Shown here piece after piece: positions 1-6,130 of a stretch of DNA of 64,000 bases. A program made the translations under genes and the position numbers. The number at the start of each line of letters is the position of its first letter. The stretch's first letter is position 1. A model generated the notes under the pieces. The model was given only the letters and a program-made list of their open reading frames with translations. It did no database searches and was not told where the DNA came from. Source of the DNA: VXYL01 sp965116345 (GTDB lineage Bacteria; Pseudomonadota; Gammaproteobacteria; Pseudomonadales; Azotimanducaceae); NCBI GenBank assembly GCA_965116345.1, contig OZ220680.1:2356001-2420000 (forward strand). The letters are read 5' to 3'.

Positions 1-170
1 CTCATGTTGAACAGCGGCAGCAGGCCGGCCGCATGCCACGTGGATCCGGACGTCAGCTCCTTGCGTTCGAGGAGCACCACATCGGACCAACCCTTGCGCG
101 CGAGGTGGTAGAGGGTGGCGACGCCGACCACGCCGCCACCGATGACCACGGCGCGGGCGTGTCGAGTCAC
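1..170 (-). CDS. FAD-dependent oxidoreductase, dimethylglycine/sarcosine dehydrogenase-like (5' part only)
   Basis: Only the first 56 residues lie in the window. They start at a GTG and form a Rossmann dinucleotide-binding fold: a beta strand, GGGVVGVATLYHLA, then an acidic strand end VVLLERKE and the GSTWHAAGLL segment typical of DAO-type FAD enzymes of the dimethylglycine/sarcosine dehydrogenase group. The start is 19 bases after the formate-THF ligase stop, so it is the fourth gene of a leftward C1 operon. Such enzymes oxidise N-methyl groups and pass the carbon to tetrahydrofolate, which fits its neighbours. The substrate cannot be told, and whether a C-terminal GcvT domain follows is unknown. 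Confidence 0.8.
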   Translation of the reverse strand, partial: MTRHARAVVIGGGVVGVATLYHLARKGWSDVVLLERKELTSGSTWHAAGLLPLFNM

Positions 171-189
171 GGCAACATCCCGCGGTGGG

Positions 190-1836
190 TCAGCTTAACC
201 CGGCGACCCGGCCACGCTCGTCGACCCCGATGTCCAGGGCCGCCGGCCGGCGGGGCAGGCCGGGCATGGTCATGATCGCGCCGGTGATCACCACGACGAA
301 GCCGGCGCCGGCACTCAGGCGCACTTCGCGCACCGGAAGCACATGGTCATCGGGTGCCCCGAGTGCCTTGGGATCGGCGGAGAAGCTGTACTGGGTCTTG
401 GCGATGCACACGGGCAGCTTGCCGTAGCCCTGGGCCTCGTATTCTTCGAGTTGCCGCGCCGCCCCGGGTTCGATCTCAACCCCTCGCGCGCCGTAGATTC
501 GCGTCGCCACGGTCTCGATCTTCTCCACAAGCCCGATGTCGTCCGGGTAGAGCAGTTCGACCTCCGCCGGTTGTTCGAGACGGTCCAACACCGTGCGGGC
601 GAGGTCGGCCGCGCCGGCGCCCCCGTCGGCAAAGTGGGTGGCGGCGACGGCGGTGGCACCATGGCTCTCGGCCACGGCTTCGACGGCGGCCATCTCCTCG
701 TCGGTATCGGTCGCGAACCGGTTGACCGCCACTACCGGCGTGAGCCCGTAGCGTTGCAGGTTGGCGATGTGCCGCGCCAGGTTCGGCGCACCGGCGCGAA
801 CCGCAGCCGGGTCGGGCTCGGCAAGGTCGGCCTGATCGGTTCCGCCGTGCATCTTGAGGGCGCGTACTGTGCATACGAGGACCACCGCATCGGGCCTCAA
901 GCCCGACTGCCGGCACTTGATGTCGAGGAACTTCTCCGCCCCGAGGTCCGCGCCGAAACCGGCCTCGGTGACGACGACCTCGGATAGCTGCAGGGCGGCG
1001 CGGGTGGCGATCACGGAGTTGCAGCCGTGGGCGATGTTGGCGAATGGGCCGCCGTGGACGAACACCGGGTTGCCCTCCAGGGTCTGCACCAGGTTCGGAT
1101 CGACGGCATCGGTCAACAGCGCGATCATCGCGCCGTCGACGCCCAGGTCGCGGGCGGTCACCGGCGTGCCGCCGGCATTGCGCGCGACGACGATGTCGCC
1201 GAGGCGCCGTTGCAGGTCCGAGCGGTCGCTGGCGAGACAGAGAACCGCCATGACCTCGGAGGCGGCGGTGATGTCGAATCCGCTTGTGCGGTGTGCGCCC
1301 CGTCCCAGGGTCAGGTCCATCTCGCGCAGCGCCCGGTCGTTGAGATCGACCGCCCGGCGCCAGGTGATCGTGTCGAGGTCGATGCCGAGCGGATTCTTCC
1401 AGTACAGGTGGCTGTCCAGCATCGCCGCGAGCAGGTTGTTCGCGGCGGAGACGGCGTGCAGGTCGCCGTTGAAGTGCAGGTTGATGTCCGTCGCCGGCGC
1501 CACCTGGGCGCGCCCGCCGCCGGTGGCGCCGCCCTTCATGCCGAAGCATGGTCCCAGCGAGGGTTCGCGCAGGCACACCGTGGCCCGGGTGCCCAGCCGA
1601 TTCAGCCCGTCGCCGAGGCCGATGCTGGTGGTGGTCTTGCCCTCACCGGCCGGTGTCGGCGAGATGGCGGTCACCAGGACCAGCTTGCCGGATTCGCCAC
1701 CAGTGGCTGGAAGCGCATCGGGTACGACCTTCGCCTTGTAGTGGCCGTAGGGCGTCAGTGCATCCGCGGCGATGCCGAAGCGCTCTTCGACGAGGGGCAG
1801 GATCGGCCGAAGGTTGTCGTTGGGGTGACCGGTCAC
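190..1836 (-). CDS. fhs: Formate--tetrahydrofolate ligase
   Basis: Cytosolic ATP-dependent ligase that joins formate and THF into 10-formyl-THF; it can also run in reverse when C1 units are being oxidised. The 548-residue product matches the usual length of about 555. It shows the N-terminal ILPLVEERFGI helix, the P-loop PTPAGEGKTTTSIGLGDGL near residue 45, the FGMKGGATGGG segment and HLNGDLHAVSAANNL-type core (here HFNGDLHAVSAANNL). The open frame runs 255 bases further upstream, but that extension is low-complexity and unlike the family; the GTG at 1836 is preceded by a GGGGAA. It follows the MetF-like gene after a 124-base gap and lies in an operon with a GcvT-family demethylase, the arrangement known for THF-dependent O-demethylation loci (ligM-metF-ligH). 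Confidence 0.95.
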   Translation of the reverse strand: MTGHPNDNLRPILPLVEERFGIAADALTPYGHYKAKVVPDALPATGGESGKLVLVTAISPTPAGEGKTTTSIGLGDGLNRLGTRATVCLREPSLGPCFGMKGGATGGGRAQVAPATDINLHFNGDLHAVSAANNLLAAMLDSHLYWKNPLGIDLDTITWRRAVDLNDRALREMDLTLGRGAHRTSGFDITAASEVMAVLCLASDRSDLQRRLGDIVVARNAGGTPVTARDLGVDGAMIALLTDAVDPNLVQTLEGNPVFVHGGPFANIAHGCNSVIATRAALQLSEVVVTEAGFGADLGAEKFLDIKCRQSGLRPDAVVLVCTVRALKMHGGTDQADLAEPDPAAVRAGAPNLARHIANLQRYGLTPVVAVNRFATDTDEEMAAVEAVAESHGATAVAATHFADGGAGAADLARTVLDRLEQPAEVELLYPDDIGLVEKIETVATRIYGARGVEIEPGAARQLEEYEAQGYGKLPVCIAKTQYSFSADPKALGAPDDHVLPVREVRLSAGAGFVVVITGAIMTMPGLPRRPAALDIGVDERGRVAGLS

Positions 1837-1960
1837 GGGTCGTTCCCCGTCGCAATCGTCGCTCCGTGGTGATGGGTCATTCTCGGTTCCCGCCAAATTT
1901 AGCGGTGCGGAGCATATACGTTCGGACCTGCCGCCGCGCGGTGAAGGCGGGGCCGGCGCG

Positions 1961-2917
1961 TCACGAGAGTGTGCTGTCGGCGACCGGCAACTCGACGATG
2001 TCGGCCGGATCGCCCTCCATTCCGCGACGGCTGCGGAGCCAGCCCGCGGTCTTTGCCAATCCGCCGAAGGTGAACAGGTGAATGCCGGCAAGGGGCGACG
2101 CGCCCGAGTCGGCGCGATATCGGGCCAAAGCCGAGAGCACGCCGTCGGGTGTCCAGTTGCTCAACAACCGGGTCACGCTCGGCTGGCGTCTCAACATTTT
2201 CACCGAGGTGCCGACGCCGCACCGCACGGCGAATTCCAAGAGCGTGCGGGGCCGCGCCGGCCCGGCCACACCGATGCGTACCGGAAGCGGGCAATCCTGT
2301 GAGCGAAGCCGAGTCATCAGGGTGATCGCGGGTCGGGGATCGAAGACGAACTGGGTCACGATCCACATCTGGGCACCCGTGGCCGTCGCGTAGGCGGCCT
2401 TCTGGGCGAGGGCGGCGTCGAGATCGGCTGCCGTCGCCACCGGGTGTCCCTCGGGATAGGCGGTGATGCCCAGGCGATCGATTCCGTGTTCGGCCAGTTT
2501 GCCCGAATCGAGGAGATCCAGGGTGTCACGGTACGGTCCCGCAGGTCGTCTGCCGTCTCCGGCGACCAGCATCACGCCGGCCACGCCGACCTCGGCAAGT
2601 TCGCCGAGCCAGTCGTCCAACTCGCCCGATCCCGCCAGCGGGCGAGCGGCAAGATGCGGCACGGCGTGCATGCCCTGGTCATGCAGTCGTCGACAGGCTG
2701 CGACCGTATCCTGCCGCTTGGCGCCGGGTGCGAAGGGGACGTAGACCGATGTTCCGGGCGGCAGATGGTCGGCGAGGCATCCGGCGGATTCGATCTGTCG
2801 TGGGGCCAGCTCCACGCTCGCCCCAGAGGCGAGTTCGCGTTCGAAGGTGCCGGCGGAGTGGCCCGTCGCGGGAAGGCTGTCGGGGAGGACAATCAAGTGT
2901 GTTCGACCACTAGTCAA
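1961..2917 (-). CDS. Methylenetetrahydrofolate reductase-like protein
   Basis: A 318-residue MetF-superfamily TIM barrel. MetF interconverts 5-methyl-THF and methylene-THF with a flavin. The sequence has the TFERELASG-SVELAPR opening in which the glutamate matches the MetF catalytic Glu, the central GVMLVAGDGRRPAG segment, the PEGHP motif and the late IVTQFVFDP strand that in MetF contacts folate/FAD. No ATG is available. The TTG at 2917 has GGGACAG just upstream and overlaps the end of the GcvT-like gene by 8 bases, implying translational coupling. In an operon that demethylates a substrate onto THF, this enzyme would oxidise methyl-THF to methylene-THF. The start codon is less certain than the function. 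Confidence 0.82.
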   Translation of the reverse strand: MTSGRTHLIVLPDSLPATGHSAGTFERELASGASVELAPRQIESAGCLADHLPPGTSVYVPFAPGAKRQDTVAACRRLHDQGMHAVPHLAARPLAGSGELDDWLGELAEVGVAGVMLVAGDGRRPAGPYRDTLDLLDSGKLAEHGIDRLGITAYPEGHPVATAADLDAALAQKAAYATATGAQMWIVTQFVFDPRPAITLMTRLRSQDCPLPVRIGVAGPARPRTLLEFAVRCGVGTSVKMLRRQPSVTRLLSNWTPDGVLSALARYRADSGASPLAGIHLFTFGGLAKTAGWLRSRRGMEGDPADIVELPVADSTLS

Positions 2918-4247
2918 CGCTGTCCCGGCCCCGGCTGCGGGCCGTTTCGCGCACGTTCGGGTTGACGGACTCGCGAAACGGCACATCGACCACCTCGGCA
3001 TGCACCGGCTCGCCGGGGCGCTCGGCGTACTCGTCCGGCAGATGCACCCGTAGTCGCGTGCCGACGTCGCGCATTCCCCAGGGCACGTAGCCGAGGGCGA
3101 TGTTGGTCTCCAGCTCTGGGGAATGCCACGGCGAGGTGACGTAGCCCACGGGCTCGCCGCCATCGCCGCCGCTGATGAGCCAGAAGTCGTTCGCGTAGTC
3201 GGTCACCGGACGGCCGCCGAAGACCATGCCGACGAGCACGTTCCTGAAGGGTGGACTGCCTGCTTCCATTGCGCTTCGCGCGGCCTCGAGGGCTCGTTTG
3301 CCGACGTAGTCCGCCCGCTTGCGGCGGGGCACCTGGTAGCCGAGGTTGCATTGGAACGGCAGAGTCTCCTGGTCCAGATCCTGACCCCAGGAGAGGATGC
3401 CGGCGGCGATGCGGCGATGGTGTGCGGGGGCGGTAACCATCAGTTGATGCCGCTCGCCGGCCTCGAGCACGCCGTACCAAAGGTCCTCCGCGTAGAGCGT
3501 GGCATCCCTCAGGTAGATCTCGTAGCCCTTTTCACCCGTGAACCCCGTCTGCGAGATGACGACGTCGCGTCCGTTCACGCGGCCCTCCATCAGGCCGTAG
3601 TAGGGGATGTCGCGAACCTGCTCGCCGAACAGGTCGACCATCAGCGCCTCGGACTTGGGGCCCTGGATCTGTATCGGGGCCACGTCGATCTCGGCGATGG
3701 ACACGTCGCAGCGCAAGCCCTGGTTGATGCCACGCAGCCAAAGCTCGAGATCGCTGTCGGCGAGCGAGAACCAGAACTCGTCCTCGGCGGGCCTGAGCAG
3801 CACCGGATCGTTGAGTACGCCGCCGTCCTCGTTGCACAGGATCACGTACTTGGCGTGCATCGGCTTGATGAGCGACGCGCTGCGGGTGGTGACGTGGTTG
3901 ACGAAGGCCTCCGCGTCCGGTCCCTTGACTTGGATCTGCCGTTCCACGGCGACGTTCCAGAGCGTGACGTGGTTGACCAGCGCTTCGTATTCGACCATGG
4001 CGCCGCCATCCTCCGGCCGCACGTAGCCGCGCGGATGGTAGACGCGGTTGTACACCGTGGCCCGCCAGCACCCGGCTTCCATGGACAGATGCCAGAACGG
4101 CGACTTGCGCACGCGGGTCGAGATGAGCAAGCCGACCGGCGTCGGACCGGACTGTCTCAGGTTTATGGGTACGTGTCTGTCGGATTGGTCGACCGTCGCG
4201 CATTGCCGCACATTCGAGTACTGACGCCCGTTGCTTTCGCTTGTCAT
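2910..4247 (-). CDS. GcvT-family tetrahydrofolate-dependent demethylase (DmdA/LigM-like)
   Basis: A 445-residue stand-alone aminomethyltransferase-fold protein. The ATVYNRVYHPRGY and LWNVAVERQIQVKGPDAEAF blocks near residues 65-110 are the pattern of DMSP demethylase DmdA and the related O-demethylase LigM rather than glycine-cleavage GcvT. Later blocks GPKSEALMVDLFG and ISQTGFTGEKGYEIYL are the folate-binding part of the fold. The ATG at 4247 has GAGGA eight bases upstream. It is the first gene of an operon with MetF-like, Fhs and FAD oxidoreductase genes, so the likely job is moving a methyl group from an O-, S- or N-methyl compound to THF and oxidising it to formate. The N-terminus is about 40 residues longer than DmdA. 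The substrate is unknown. Confidence 0.82.
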   Translation of the reverse strand: MTSESNGRQYSNVRQCATVDQSDRHVPINLRQSGPTPVGLLISTRVRKSPFWHLSMEAGCWRATVYNRVYHPRGYVRPEDGGAMVEYEALVNHVTLWNVAVERQIQVKGPDAEAFVNHVTTRSASLIKPMHAKYVILCNEDGGVLNDPVLLRPAEDEFWFSLADSDLELWLRGINQGLRCDVSIAEIDVAPIQIQGPKSEALMVDLFGEQVRDIPYYGLMEGRVNGRDVVISQTGFTGEKGYEIYLRDATLYAEDLWYGVLEAGERHQLMVTAPAHHRRIAAGILSWGQDLDQETLPFQCNLGYQVPRRKRADYVGKRALEAARSAMEAGSPPFRNVLVGMVFGGRPVTDYANDFWLISGGDGGEPVGYVTSPWHSPELETNIALGYVPWGMRDVGTRLRVHLPDEYAERPGEPVHAEVVDVPFRESVNPNVRETARSRGRDSVD

Positions 4248-4343
4248 CGCACTGTCCTCTTCATGCGACTGCCGCCACCGTTGCGGACGACTTCACGCTG
4301 CGCGGAGATTGCGCCCGAAGAGGATTTTTAGCGGCTGCCTAAG

Positions 4344-4370
4344 GCGACCTCGACTAGTCGAAAAGCGACA
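4344..4370 (-). promoter_or_regulatory. Candidate AraC-type operator of the C1 operon (21-bp-spaced direct repeat)
   Basis: GCGAC occurs at 4344-4348 and again at 4365-4369, exactly 21 bases apart, with TAGTC and AAAAGCGACA between and after. The same arrangement stands at 5809-5834 upstream of the TonB receptor. Two half-sites on one helix face about two turns apart is the usual layout for AraC-family regulators, and such a regulator is encoded next door. It lies about 100 bases upstream of the demethylase start. Assignment to that regulator is inference. Confidence 0.55.
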
Positions 4371-4399
4371 GCGGAGAATGCCGCTCTCTAAGAATGCTC

Positions 4400-4541
4400 T
4401 GATCAAGCCATCCCTGGCTTGATCAGAAACGCAAAAACAAGAACGCGGTCTTTTTTTTGCGTGCAAATTCAACTCCTTGCGTCGTTGAATTTGGCGGCAC
4501 ATCCCTGTGCCGCGCTAGGGAAGGTCTTAATCAGACCTTCC
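4400..4541. repeat. Array of five adjacent perfect hairpins
   Basis: Five inverted repeats follow each other almost without gap: H1 4400-4425 (stem TGATCAAGCCA, loop TCCC), H2 4429-4462 (ACGCAAAAA arms), H3 4464-4493 (CAAATTCAA arms), H4 4494-4513 (GCGGCACA, loop TCCC), H5 4519-4541 (GGAAGGTCT, loop TAATC). H5 overlaps the stop codon of the AraC-type gene, so part may act as its terminator. H1 and H5, without the middle three, recur at 25888-25947, which makes this a dispersed modular repeat rather than a simple terminator. Confidence 0.85.
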
Positions 4542-5542
4542 TAAAGTGCCGCCGGGTGACGTTCCTCGCGCGGTCGCTTGCCGTACTTTTCGACGTAGGC
4601 TTTGCCGAATCGCGCCGCGCTGGAGAAGCCGCAACGCGATGCCACGTGCGCGATCTTCAAGCCCGTCTGGAGCAGCAGCATGCGCCCGCGATGCAATCTC
4701 AGATCGAGGTAGTAGCGCGACGGTGTGCAGGCCAGGTGTTGGTGGAAGAGTCGCTCGAGTTGCCGCCTCGAAACCCCCACGTAGCTGGCGAGTTCACCGA
4801 GGCCGAGAGGCTCTTCGATGTTGGCTTCCATCAAGGTCACCGCATCCACCAGGGTTTCGTTCTGGCCCGCGCCGATGAGGTAGTGCAGGGGCGTTCGCTG
4901 GGCGTCTTCCTCGGTGCGAATCCGATCCAGGATGAACTGTTCCGAGATGTCGCCCGCCAAGTGCTGGCCGTGGGCATTCGCGACAAGGTTCAGCATGAGG
5001 TCGATCGAACTGACGCCACCCGAGCACGTATAGCGGTCGCCGTCGATCACGAACAGTTTCGACGACACCTGGACCCGGGGGAACTGCTCCTGCAGGCTGG
5101 TGAGGTTTTCCCAGTGAATCGCGCAGCGGTAGCCGTCGAGCAGGCCCGCGGCCGCGAGGAAGTGCGAGCCCGTGCACAGCGCGCCCAAGGGCACGGCGCG
5201 CGCGGCGAAGCGGCGCAGCGTATCCATCAGGAACCGGCTGGAGCGGCGTTCCGGGTGGTACCCGCCGCAGACGAACAGGATGTCCACCGCTTCGAGACTT
5301 CGGACCTCGCCGTCGGGAATGATGCGTAGCCCGGCACTTGACGGAACGGGCGCGCCGTCGAGCGTCGTACACGACCAGCGGTACAACGGTCGTTCGCTCA
5401 AACGGTTGGCCATGCGCAATACCGCGATGGCGTTCGACAACGTGACCAGGGTGTAGTCGGGCACCATCAGGAAAGCGAGGTGCGTAGTGCGCGTCTCGTC
5501 CGGCGTTTCGCCGTTGTCCTGATCCCGGGGCACCGTATTCAC
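4541..5542 (-). CDS. GlxA-type AraC family transcriptional regulator
   Basis: A 333-residue regulator with an N-terminal DJ-1/PfpI-like (class I glutamine amidotransferase-like) sensor domain at about residues 20-190 and a C-terminal double helix-turn-helix AraC domain at about 225-325 (LGELASYVGVSRRQLERLF, then IAHVASRCGFSSAARFGKAY). The nucleophile-elbow position reads LGALCTGSHFLA, as in GbdR, CdhR and related regulators of glycine betaine, carnitine and dimethylglycine breakdown. It is encoded leftward, directly upstream of the C1 demethylation operon, with the receptor gene divergent on its other side. A shared direct repeat in front of both suggests it activates them. The ligand is probably a methylated amine or a similar compound, but this is inference. 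Confidence 0.9.
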   Translation of the reverse strand: MNTVPRDQDNGETPDETRTTHLAFLMVPDYTLVTLSNAIAVLRMANRLSERPLYRWSCTTLDGAPVPSSAGLRIIPDGEVRSLEAVDILFVCGGYHPERRSSRFLMDTLRRFAARAVPLGALCTGSHFLAAAGLLDGYRCAIHWENLTSLQEQFPRVQVSSKLFVIDGDRYTCSGGVSSIDLMLNLVANAHGQHLAGDISEQFILDRIRTEEDAQRTPLHYLIGAGQNETLVDAVTLMEANIEEPLGLGELASYVGVSRRQLERLFHQHLACTPSRYYLDLRLHRGRMLLLQTGLKIAHVASRCGFSSAARFGKAYVEKYGKRPREERHPAAL

Positions 5543-5807
5543 GATCTGCGTGGTCTGGCGCGCTTCCTTCGGTACAGCTCTGCGGTAGCGGTGCGCCGTC
5601 TCTCCTTGTCGCTACAACACGCCTGTCTCCAATCCTACTCCGCACGCCGCTCTTGCGCTGCAGCGCCGTGCCCGCCGGTTGGGTGTGTTCCGACCTCCCC
5701 CCCCGGCCCCCCGGAGAGGGCGCTTTCGACCTCGCGCGTGCGGCGACCGTGCTTTTTGAATAGGGCGCTCGCGTGAACAGGACCCTCGCGCGGCCGACGC
5801 GATCATA

Positions 5808-5835
5808 AGCGACATGGAATAGTCAAAAAGCGACA
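5808..5835 (+). promoter_or_regulatory. Candidate AraC-type operator of the TonB receptor (21-bp-spaced direct repeat)
   Basis: AGCGACA occurs at 5808-5814 and 5829-5835, spaced 21 bases, enclosing TGGAATAGTCAAA. The half-site, spacing and the TAGTC-AAAAGCGACA core match the site at 4344-4370 in front of the C1 operon. The two sites flank the GlxA-type regulator gene, supporting one shared regulon. Confidence 0.55.
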
Positions 5836-5863
5836 CGCGGCCGGCGGTGAATTCGTCGCCGTT

Positions 5864-5965
5864 TTGTCCACGAACGGAACGATGGTACGACTCCCGCCGC
5901 AGCGCATCGTGGACAAGACCCCGTTGCATTGGCACTACGGTAGTGCTACAAGCAAAGGTGCTTGT
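5864..5965 (+). promoter_or_regulatory. Structured leader region upstream of the TonB receptor gene
   Basis: Three inverted repeats follow one another: TTGTCCACGA at 5864-5873 with its complement at 5907-5916, GCACTAC/GTAGTGC at 5932-5946 around a single G, and ACAAGCA/TGCTTGT at 5948-5965 with loop AAGG. They end about 165 bases before the receptor start, so they may fold in the mRNA leader or bind a regulator. No known riboswitch consensus was recognised. Confidence 0.45.
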
Positions 5966-6130
5966 TGGACGACTCGCCGATAAACGAAGAGGCGATGCAC
6001 GAGCGCAGTACCAGAAAGACAGCAGTCTGCTTTCCGCCACGCGCTGCGTCCGTCACGCGCTGCGATAGTGCGACTCAACATCGTCGGACGAGATTCGACC
6101 AAACCAACCGAACAATAAAGGGGGCACGCC

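Larger units (their letters stand above)
5543..6130. other. Gene-free regulatory stretch between the regulator and the TonB receptor
   Basis: No convincing coding sequence is present here; the open frames are GC-driven and have no family character. The stretch holds a run of eight C residues near 5698, the direct-repeat operator at 5809-5835, and from 5864 to 5965 a set of inverted repeats in what would be the transcribed leader of the receptor gene. Confidence 0.7.

Noticed and set aside
1837..2091. N-terminal extension of Fhs by 85 residues
   Set aside because: Low-complexity, unlike the family, overlaps the MetF-like gene; the GTG at 1836 gives the normal length.
4449..4458. T-run as a plus-strand terminator
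   Set aside because: No rightward gene ends here; the Ts form one arm of hairpin H2 with the A-run at 4433-4437.
5864..5965. Cobalamin or other known riboswitch before the TonB receptor
   Set aside because: No B12-box or other familiar conserved core was recognised, so it is reported only as structured.
5612..6040. 142-codon frame on the minus strand between the regulator and the TonB receptor
   Set aside because: Composition and repeats are those of GC-rich noncoding DNA; it runs across the operator and leader hairpins and has no family character.
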